From JBHHYU01 sp046757725 (GTDB taxonomy: Bacteria; Desulfobacterota; Binatia; UBA9968), in assembly GCA_046757725.1 (NCBI GenBank), contig JBHHYU010000097.1, positions 1 to 10,647 of the forward strand: 10,647 nucleotides of DNA, in the 5' to 3' direction. Every line of letters starts with the position of its first letter. Position 1 is the stretch's first letter. A program made the translations under genes and the position numbers. Below, piece by piece: positions 4,811 through 10,647 of the stretch. Below the pieces are notes generated by a model that saw only the letters and a list, made by a program, of their open reading frames with translations, was not told the origin of the DNA and made no database searches.

Positions 4811-7800
4811 ATGATAGTTGAAATCAACTGGGGAAATTTCAGAGCAAAATTTAACGGCAAGGAGCAGGCTTCTTTTGAGTGGCTTTGTTATCTCCTGTTT
4901 TGTAAAGAGTTTAAGCAACGAACCGGAATTTCAGCGTACAAAAACCAAGCAGGAATTGAAACGAACCCAGTTACTGTAAATGGCATAAACATTGGCTGGC
5001 AAGCAAGGTATTATGAAACAAGGCTGTCGGAGCACAAGGCTGACTTCATTACTTCTATAGATGCAACTAAAACTCGGCACCCTTCTGTCGATAAAATAAT
5101 CTTTTACACGAATCATGATTTTGGTCAGAGTCGACACGGAACTGATCCACAATACAAAACGGATATTGAAAGCTACGCCAAAGAAAAAGACATAAAAATA
5201 GAATGGCGAACCGCAAGTTATTTTAAGTCCCCCTTCGTTTGTGAAGAAAACGCAAGTATAGCAAAACATTTTTTCGCTCTCGGTGAGAAGAGTATTATTG
5301 ATTTCATAAATGAGCTGTGTCGGCACACAGAGGCGATTTTGGATCCTATTCGCTCAGAAATAACTTTTAGCAATAAGACGATCAAAATTGATAGATCAGG
5401 AATTACGAAAACTCTTAAAGAGACAATCTCAAATTCTCCTCTTATAGTCGTAAGCGGAGAGTCGGGAGTGGGGAAAACGGCAGTAATAAAAGACTTCTAT
5501 AACCAGATCAAAGATACGGTGCCCTTTTTAGTGTTTAAGGCAATTGAGTTCAATATTTCAAATGTGAACCAACTCTTCACGGACTATGGCAGTTTTACGC
5601 TTTCAGACTTAGTGCAGGAATATCAAGATGCAAAAGAGAAATATATCATTGTTGATTCTGCAGAAAAATTGGCAGATGTGGAGCGTCCAGAAGTATTCCA
5701 AGAATTTTTGTCAACGATGCGAAACGGAGGCTGGAAAATAGTCTTTACCACAAGGCTCAGCTATCTGGATGATCTCAAAAATGCGTTTGTGCAAATATAC
5801 AATGTCAGCTTCGAGCCTCTTAATATCCGAAACCTGACGAGCGAAGAATTGATCGTCCTTTCTATGGAGTATCAATTCAGTCTGCCGCGAAGCGACCGAC
5901 TCCAGAGCCTTCTTCAAAATCCGTTTTACTTAAACGAGTACCTGCAAAATTATCCTGCAGGAGAAACAACATTAAGTTACGGTGACTTTAAAGATGCGAT
6001 TTGGAACAAGCAAATCGCGAAATCCTCCTATCGAGCAAACAACACGCACAGAAAGAGGGAGGATTGTTTTTTGGAAATAGCACGAAAGCGAGCAACTTCA
6101 GGTAATTTTTTCGTCACCGTCGAGAGTTGTGATGGCCGGATATTGCAACGGCTTGAATCAGATGAGATTATCAAATTTGACTCAAATGCCAGAGGGTATT
6201 TCATCACTCACGATATCTACGAAGAATGGGCGCTGGACAAGCTCATAGAGAGGGCATTTCGTAAATCCGCTGACCATGAGGCGTTTCTTGAAGACATAGG
6301 TAGCTCTTTGGCAATTCGCAGGGCATTTCGGAGCTGGCTGTCTGAGAAAATCGCTTCAGACGACGATGATGTCATGACTCTTATTGAAGCTATTGTTGAC
6401 AGCGCTCGCGTTGAACGCCACTGGAAAGACGAGGCGCTCGTGGCAGTTTTGCTGTCAGATCACGCTGGTAGGTTCATTGAACGCTTTGAGCAAAAGCTTT
6501 TAGAGCTTCCTGAGAAAGTGGTCGAGGAAGATGAGTCTTCATCGGTGGTGTGCTCATTCTCGGTTCAGTACAGGTATGAGAACAGCTTATTGTATAGGAT
6601 CCTCTTCCTGCTCAGAATTGCCTGCAAAGAGATAGATCAGGATTTCCTAAAATTACTGGGCATATCGAAGTTCGATGGTATTGCCCTATCCATGCTTGTT
6701 ACAAAGCCGAAGGGTCAGGGCTGGAAGAGTATCATACATTTCCTTAGCAAGTACAAGGAAGAGCTGGGTTTGATGTACATGCACTTCATCCTTCCAGTGC
6801 TTGATGACTGGAACCGAAATCACAAACAAGGGGAGACGACTAAAGACGCAAGTAAGATAGCGCTGTTTTATTACGATGAACTTACGAAGCGGGATGGTTT
6901 CTATTTCAGGTCTCGTGACGATACAAAAGACAAGCTCATTAGAACAGTTTTTAATGGTTCTCACGAAATAAAAGAGGATCTGAGGCGTATTATTGATGAA
7001 GTTGTAGCTAAAAAGAACACCAGCCATAGAGGTAGGTATTACGAACTGGTCAAGGGAGCGCTTTCGTCCCTCATGGAGAGCGCTGAAATCGCAAAGAACC
7101 TTCCAACGGAAGTAATGAGATTGGCCAATCTCTTTTGGTTTTATACTCCTGACAAGATGGAATGGCGCTCAGCTTCTCGAATTGATATCGCGCAGCACTT
7201 CGGTCTGTCAGAGGGTCATCGTGACTATTATCCGGCAAGCGCTTTCCAGACACCTGTATTTCAATTATTGCAAACCTCCTCACAGGAGGCGATTGACTTT
7301 ATTTTGGCTTTTACAAACAGATCGGTCGAATATTTCGCGAAATCAGAATTTGCGAGGTACGAAGTAGAAGAGATTGAAGTGTTTGTTGACGAGGCCGGGA
7401 CATCCATCAAACAGTATATATGTCATCGAATTTGGAACATATATCGAGGAACACAAGTAGCACCTCATCTTCTTGAGTCCGTGCATATGGCCCTGGAAAG
7501 ATGGCTGCTTATGGTTGTGGCAAAATTTGCAACGCCCGAGGTTCTTGAAGCATGGTGCTTATACCTGATAAAAAACTCTCGTTCGGCATCCATTACCGCA
7601 GTTGTCGCAAGCGTTGTTCTTGCCGAACCCTCCAAGCTATTTAACGTTGCCCAAGTTTTGTTCCGGACGAAAGAGTTTTTCTTTTATGACAGGGCCAGAA
7701 CGCAACTTGATATGACAGCAAAGAGCGCCTATTCAATCAGTTATGACCCGGAAGGCATATTTACGAATGAGCGTCTTCAAACCTGCGAGGATAAGCATCG

Positions 7801-9643
7801 ATCCCATACTCTCGAAAATCAAGCGCTTAGTTATCAACTGTTTGCCAGTGAGGATGAAGGGGAGGGGGTGGCCAGGAAAAGACAAGAGATCCTGTGGAAG
7901 ATATTTGATGAATACTATGCGCAACTCCCCGATAAATCGAAAGAGACGGAGGACGACAAGACTTGGAGACTGTGCTTGGCACGTATGGATAGGAGAAAAA
8001 TGGACATTACTACGGAGAAAAGGGACGACGGAATTCTTATAAGTTTTAACCCTGAGATTGATCCCGAGTTAAGACAATATAGCGAGACTTCCTTGGCAAA
8101 AACTTCGGAGGCGATGAAACATGTTCCCCTGCAGTTGTGGTCGCGCAACAGGTTTGAGGGAAACGAGGAGGAGTATAAAAAACACCCTCAATATGAAAAT
8201 GACCACAAACTTGTAATCTCCGAAACTAAGAAGACTATTGAGGAGTTGAAGGATGACCAGAGTGACGACGGAAGCTTCACCTTGTTTTACCGTGCAGTAC
8301 CGTCTTACACCAGCGCCGTACTAATTCGAGATTACTTCGGTCAACTTGATGCCAACGAGAAAGAGTTTTGTAAAAACGTAATCCTCGAATACGCTTCAAT
8401 GCCGCTAAAGGTTGGCTACAGATATCAAGTCGGTGATGGTGTGGGTGCGGCGATTAATGTTTTGCCGCTCTTGCTGAAGCCGTTTGTTCAAGACTCTAAA
8501 GCAATAAAGGAAATACTTCTGTTTACGCTGTTTGACTCATATCCAATCGGTATGAGTCAGCGTCTTTCAGACTACGCCGTGGCAGCAGTTTTACACAATC
8601 TGTGGAAGGAAAGCGCTGAAGATGCCCACTCCATATTTTTAGGGTACCTGTTGTTGAAGCCGAAGTTCGATGAACTAAGCAGGTCGATTATAGAGGAAAA
8701 TCGTAAAAAGAATGTATACGACTTTTCACACGCCTCCGCAGTGGAACGTTTCGGGGCAAAGTACAGATCAGAGCTCACGAAAGTCGTATCGAATCAACTC
8801 ACCTATACTGAGATACCCAGTTTGAGCGGCATTGATCCTGGCACGCTAGTAACCGCTTTCCTATCACTGCCCGAGAAAACGGCAGATGAGGATCATAAAA
8901 AGTTTGTACGTGGGATCTTCCCGATTCTATCCAAATCACTGAGAAATAACGATCGAGAAGAAAGGCTGGATTACGCACTTGCACATCGTTTTTTGGAAAA
9001 ACTTGCTCATTTCGTTTTGAGCTCGAAAAAGGAGGACATTGAACCCTACTTGAGGCCCTTTATTGAGGACTTTGGGAGCTCAAGAGAGACCGGAGATATT
9101 TTTAGTGAGTTTATTATGGCTGAGGATGGCTTGAATGAGTATGAGTCGTTTTGGACGGTTTGGAGCCTTTTTTATCCTAAGATAGTGGAGCTATGCCAAG
9201 AGGAGGATCTACGACACCATTCAACGAATATTGTTCATAATTATCTGTTTGCATGGCCATATTGGAGAAAAGATGCGAAAGAGTGGCATTCGCTGAAAGA
9301 GCGGGAGAAGGGATTTTTTAAAAGAGTAGCAGAAGATATTGGCGGCCATCCTGCGGTTTTGTATTCACTTTCAAAGTTCCTTAACGAAATCGGAAGTGGC
9401 TTTGTGAGTGATGGGATATTGTGGATAAGTGACATGCTGAAGAAAAATCAGGATCTTGCCCACAAAGAGCTGGAAGTGAATACTGTTTATTATTTAGAGA
9501 GTCTTGTGAGGGGATACATTCTTAAGAATCGTTACAGAGTGCGCACAACACCACAGATAAAGAAACAAATTTTAGTCGTATTGAATTTCCTTTTAGAAAA
9601 AGGTTCGGTAACTGCATACATGTTAAGAGAGGATATTCTGTGA
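4811..9643 (+). CDS. avs4: Avs4-like antiphage STAND NTPase with N-terminal restriction-type nuclease domain
   Basis: A 1610-aa protein with the layout of the Avs4 (AVAST type IV) family. In that family a phage protein (the portal, for known members) is bound by the C-terminal repeats, the ATPase oligomerises and the N-terminal nuclease cuts DNA, stopping the infected cell. Residues about 1-135: Mrr/PD-(D/E)XK-like domain with FEWLCYLLF, the acidic motif NQAGIE (Glu50), GWQAR (62-66), LSEHKADF and KIIFYTN. Residues about 185-480: NTPase with Walker A GESGVGKT (216-223), Walker B YIIVDSAE (278-285), sensor-like VFTTR (311-315), NPF (370-372) and the winged-helix motif FITHDIYEEWAL (464-475). 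Residues about 480-1610: long, mostly helical sequence, probably the sensor. The frame is intact. The usual Lys of the QxK nuclease motif is Arg66. The ATG has a weak site (AGG, 9 bases away). The gene is AT-richer than its neighbours, suggesting transfer. Another STAND/NACHT defence family is possible. Confidence 0.78.
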   Translation: MIVEINWGNFRAKFNGKEQASFEWLCYLLFCKEFKQRTGISAYKNQAGIETNPVTVNGINIGWQARYYETRLSEHKADFITSIDATKTRHPSVDKIIFYTNHDFGQSRHGTDPQYKTDIESYAKEKDIKIEWRTASYFKSPFVCEENASIAKHFFALGEKSIIDFINELCRHTEAILDPIRSEITFSNKTIKIDRSGITKTLKETISNSPLIVVSGESGVGKTAVIKDFYNQIKDTVPFLVFKAIEFNISNVNQLFTDYGSFTLSDLVQEYQDAKEKYIIVDSAEKLADVERPEVFQEFLSTMRNGGWKIVFTTRLSYLDDLKNAFVQIYNVSFEPLNIRNLTSEELIVLSMEYQFSLPRSDRLQSLLQNPFYLNEYLQNYPAGETTLSYGDFKDAIWNKQIAKSSYRANNTHRKREDCFLEIARKRATSGNFFVTVESCDGRILQRLESDEIIKFDSNARGYFITHDIYEEWALDKLIERAFRKSADHEAFLEDIGSSLAIRRAFRSWLSEKIASDDDDVMTLIEAIVDSARVERHWKDEALVAVLLSDHAGRFIERFEQKLLELPEKVVEEDESSSVVCSFSVQYRYENSLLYRILFLLRIACKEIDQDFLKLLGISKFDGIALSMLVTKPKGQGWKSIIHFLSKYKEELGLMYMHFILPVLDDWNRNHKQGETTKDASKIALFYYDELTKRDGFYFRSRDDTKDKLIRTVFNGSHEIKEDLRRIIDEVVAKKNTSHRGRYYELVKGALSSLMESAEIAKNLPTEVMRLANLFWFYTPDKMEWRSASRIDIAQHFGLSEGHRDYYPASAFQTPVFQLLQTSSQEAIDFILAFTNRSVEYFAKSEFARYEVEEIEVFVDEAGTSIKQYICHRIWNIYRGTQVAPHLLESVHMALERWLLMVVAKFATPEVLEAWCLYLIKNSRSASITAVVASVVLAEPSKLFNVAQVLFRTKEFFFYDRARTQLDMTAKSAYSISYDPEGIFTNERLQTCEDKHRSHTLENQALSYQLFASEDEGEGVARKRQEILWKIFDEYYAQLPDKSKETEDDKTWRLCLARMDRRKMDITTEKRDDGILISFNPEIDPELRQYSETSLAKTSEAMKHVPLQLWSRNRFEGNEEEYKKHPQYENDHKLVISETKKTIEELKDDQSDDGSFTLFYRAVPSYTSAVLIRDYFGQLDANEKEFCKNVILEYASMPLKVGYRYQVGDGVGAAINVLPLLLKPFVQDSKAIKEILLFTLFDSYPIGMSQRLSDYAVAAVLHNLWKESAEDAHSIFLGYLLLKPKFDELSRSIIEENRKKNVYDFSHASAVERFGAKYRSELTKVVSNQLTYTEIPSLSGIDPGTLVTAFLSLPEKTADEDHKKFVRGIFPILSKSLRNNDREERLDYALAHRFLEKLAHFVLSSKKEDIEPYLRPFIEDFGSSRETGDIFSEFIMAEDGLNEYESFWTVWSLFYPKIVELCQEEDLRHHSTNIVHNYLFAWPYWRKDAKEWHSLKEREKGFFKRVAEDIGGHPAVLYSLSKFLNEIGSGFVSDGILWISDMLKKNQDLAHKELEVNTVYYLESLVRGYILKNRYRVRTTPQIKKQILVVLNFLLEKGSVTAYMLREDIL

Positions 9644-9661
9644 CTATCTTAGATAGGTTTT
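9644..9661 (+). terminator. Weak hairpin directly after the Avs4-like stop
   Basis: CTATC-TTA-GATAG (9644-9656) begins on the base after the TGA and is followed by GTTTT. The stem is only 5-6 bp and AT-rich, so it would be a feeble terminator; it may instead protect the 3' end. The rest of 9662-9770 holds a 10-bp palindrome TGTGTACACA (9706-9715) and a small TCCCA/TGGGA hairpin (9733-9745), with no gene I can support. Confidence 0.3.
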
Positions 9662-9770
9662 GATGTCGACCCCCCCAGCGTTGGCCCTTGGCTTTCAGAT
9701 GCTTTTGTGTACACACTGAATCGTCTCGTTTGTCCCATTTTGGGAAACAGCTCCGGCCCATGTGCTCCGT

Positions 9771-9806
9771 AAAAAGAAAGAGCCTCCTACGGCGGAGGCT
9801 CTTTCT
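9771..9806 (-). terminator. Strong intrinsic terminator of a leftward gene
   Basis: AGAAAGAGCCTCC (9775-9787) and GGAGGCTCTTTCT (9794-9806) form a perfect 13-bp stem with a 6-base loop. Read leftward, the stem is followed by a T run (the AAAAA at 9771-9775 on the plus strand), the classic intrinsic terminator arrangement, 14 bases after the leftward stop at 9821. Rightward it could also terminate transcription from the Avs4-like gene, but without a clean U tract beyond the stem. Confidence 0.8.
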
Positions 9807-9820
9807 GTTGTGGTGGCTTA

Positions 9821-9913
9821 TTAGAACGCCTGATCCGGCACGGTGATGACCACCGGCGAACCTCGCGGGTCGATCTCAAACTGCTCGGTGATCTGCCCCA
9901 CCTGCCGCGGCCC
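9821..9913 (-). pseudogene. 3' tail of a leftward gene without its 5' part
   Basis: The minus strand encodes about 30 residues ending FEIDPRGSPVVITVPDQAF and a TAA at 9823-9821, followed by a textbook terminator. The alternation of charged, Gly and beta-branched residues reads like a genuine C-terminus, but an in-frame TGA occurs at 9916-9914 and no start codon with a ribosome-binding site lies between. It is therefore probably the remnant of a larger gene cut by recombination near 9914-9940. The family is not recognised. Confidence 0.5.
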
Positions 9914-9918
9914 TCAAA

Positions 9919-9940
9919 AAGGACGGCATCCGCTGTCCTT
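9919..9940. repeat. Hairpin at the junction between two gene tails
   Basis: AAGGAC (9919-9924) and GTCCTT (9935-9940) are inverted around a 10-base loop. On the minus strand the stem is followed by further T residues, giving TTTTT, so it resembles a short intrinsic terminator or a recombination scar. It lies where the coding signal of the leftward tail stops and that of the rightward tail starts. Confidence 0.45.
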
Positions 9941-10015
9941 ACTTACGATCGTGGTGAGGGTAGTTACGAGATGGTTTTGGTGGAAGAAGAGGTCTGGAAG
10001 CGCAGCGAGCCTTAA
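9920..10015 (+). pseudogene. 3' tail of a rightward gene without its 5' part
   Basis: This plus-strand frame ends in VLTYDRGEGSYEMVLVEEEV then WKRSEP and TAA (10013-10015). The final 25 or so residues look protein-like, whereas the upstream part of the frame merely mirrors the opposite-strand tail at 9821-9913. The ATG at 9971 would give only 14 residues and has no ribosome-binding site. The stop is 23 bases before the excisionase-like gene, so the two may once have been one operon. The family is not recognised. Confidence 0.4.
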
Positions 10016-10038
10016 TACTAAATGCTAGGAGCGACGAG

Positions 10039-10320
10039 ATGAATCGACGGCGTGAGATACGGCGGAAAGAGGCGGATGCGAAGATTGCCGCGCTGCGGAA
10101 CACGCTTCAGGAGACGAACGGGGTAGGGGCGGTCCAGCTGCTCGCCCAACTCCTCACCGCTGTAGAGGTGGCCGAGCTCTTGAGCCTTGACCTCGGGACG
10201 GTGCGCAATCTCACGTACCGTCGGGAGCTGCCCTGTGTGAAGGTTGGCCCTCGAGGCGTCCGATACCGTTTGCTAGATCTTTTGACTTGGATCGAGGAGC
10301 GAACCCGTCCAACGCTCTGA
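10039..10320 (+). CDS. Excisionase/MerR-type winged-helix DNA-binding protein
   Basis: A 93-aa protein. Residues 1-35 are a basic, probably helical N-terminal extension (RRREIRRKEADAKIAALR). Residues 39-88 match the compact helix-turn-helix plus wing of excisionase-family proteins (HTH_17 type): LTAVEVAELLSLDLGTVRNL (39-58), YRRELPCVKVG, GVRYRLLDLLTWIEE. Such proteins direct site-specific recombination (Xis) or act as small regulators in mobile elements. ATG 10039 has AGGAG (10027-10031) 7 bases upstream. In the usual domain a Trp or Tyr/Arg pair follows the recognition helix; here it is TYRRELP. No integrase is seen beside it, though one could lie beyond the right edge. The family is likely; the exact role is inferred. 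Confidence 0.8.
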   Translation: MNRRREIRRKEADAKIAALRNTLQETNGVGAVQLLAQLLTAVEVAELLSLDLGTVRNLTYRRELPCVKVGPRGVRYRLLDLLTWIEERTRPTL

Positions 10321-10647
10321 GGATTTCCTTAGATGGGGGTTTCCCGGCCCTATCCGGACGTTGCCTACTTGCCCTTGGGTTTTAAAGGATTTTCATGGAG
10401 TCGGCGGTCGCGGTTGAAGCGCCGACCTGCTGATTACGAATTATCCCCAGGCCCCACCTGAGCAGACCCCAGAGGACCTATCCGCACAAAAACCCGAGGA
10501 TTTGGACTGAGGGATGGTGCTCCTGGGTGCTCCCGGTACGGGGTGCTCTGGTAGCAGCGTGGTAGCAAGAGATGACGCCCCCTGGAGTGTCCCCTGGCGC
10601 GGCAACAACATGCCAACTGCCTTGAGAGACTTAAGGGGACAAGGGCG
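10321..10647. other. Repeat-bearing region with no supported gene
   Basis: No frame here has both a ribosome-binding site and protein-like composition. Visible structure: an inverted repeat GTCGGCG (10400-10406) / CGCCGAC (10420-10426); three copies of GGTGCTC (starting 10516, 10526 and 10542); and a tandem pair TGGTAGCA (10549-10556 and 10560-10567). Clustered direct repeats near an excisionase-like gene could be recombinase or Xis binding sites, but this is inference. Confidence 0.5.
10516..10567 (+). repeat. Cluster of short direct repeats (GGTGCTC x3, TGGTAGCA x2)
   Basis: GGTGCTC begins at 10516, 10526 and 10542; TGGTAGCA begins at 10549 and 10560, 11 bases apart, about one helical turn. 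The phasing of the last pair and of the first two GGTGCTC copies (10 bases) is compatible with protein binding on one DNA face. Confidence 0.5.

Noticed and set aside
9522..9761. Minus-strand 79-codon frame starting at 9761
   Set aside because: There is no Shine-Dalgarno, about half of it is antisense to the end of the Avs4-like gene, and no family is recognised.
9843..10028. Plus-strand frame with CPTCRGP, suggesting a zinc motif
   Set aside because: The Cys pair arises antisense to the leftward tail at 9821-9913; the frame crosses the junction and changes character there.
10434..10616. Minus-strand 60-codon frame and a plus-strand frame open from 10514 to the window end
   Set aside because: No convincing ribosome sites, biased composition and no recognisable domains; the plus frame cannot be judged without sequence beyond 10647.
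1..10647. CRISPR array, insertion sequence or toxin-antitoxin pair
   Set aside because: No regularly spaced repeats, no transposase motif or terminal inverted repeats, and no recognisable toxin or antitoxin family was found on either strand.

Overview
The window is bacterial DNA, probably from a Gram-negative (diderm) organism. The left end carries an RND-type periplasmic adaptor, there are GTG starts with Shine-Dalgarno sites, sigma70-like promoters and a tRNA with an encoded CCA. I cannot name the species. Base composition is mosaic: the efflux operon (1-1772), the gene at 4160-4594 and the right end (9821-10647) are GC-rich, while the pfkB-family gene (2005-2880) and the 4.8-kb gene (4811-9643) are visibly AT-richer. 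This suggests separate histories.

Left part (1-4020), chromosome-like. An overlapping tetR-adaptor operon runs leftward from a strong promoter whose start point lies under a near-perfect 11-bp inverted repeat, so it is probably autorepressed. A rightward PfkB-family sugar kinase gene follows and converges, with a 4-base overlap, on a leftward signal peptidase I gene. A small ORF lies upstream of the signal peptidase gene. A tRNA-Val(TAC) gene with its own promoter closes this part.

Middle and right part (4021-10647), island-like. Twelve bases beyond the tRNA 3' end, the opposite strand carries what looks like the last 18 codons of a tyrosine integrase. Next come an unrecognised 144-aa gene with an intrinsic terminator, then an extended -10 promoter, a 23-codon leader ORF and a single 1610-codon gene. 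That gene encodes an N-terminal restriction-type (Mrr/PD-(D/E)XK-like) nuclease domain, a STAND NTPase core and about 1100 residues of predominantly helical sequence. The layout matches the Avs4 (AVAST type IV) antiphage family. Downstream there are two facing gene tails without 5' ends, separated by a hairpin-bearing junction, then an excisionase-like winged-helix DNA-binding protein and repeat-rich DNA with no convincing gene.

The likely overall picture is a defence island at a tRNA-Val attachment site. It holds a one-gene abortive-infection-type nuclease sensor, flanked by decayed mobile-element parts. The most interesting points are a conservative change (Lys to Arg) at the apparent catalytic position of the nuclease domain, the near-leaderless leader ORF in front of the sensor gene, and a non-canonical box E in the signal peptidase.
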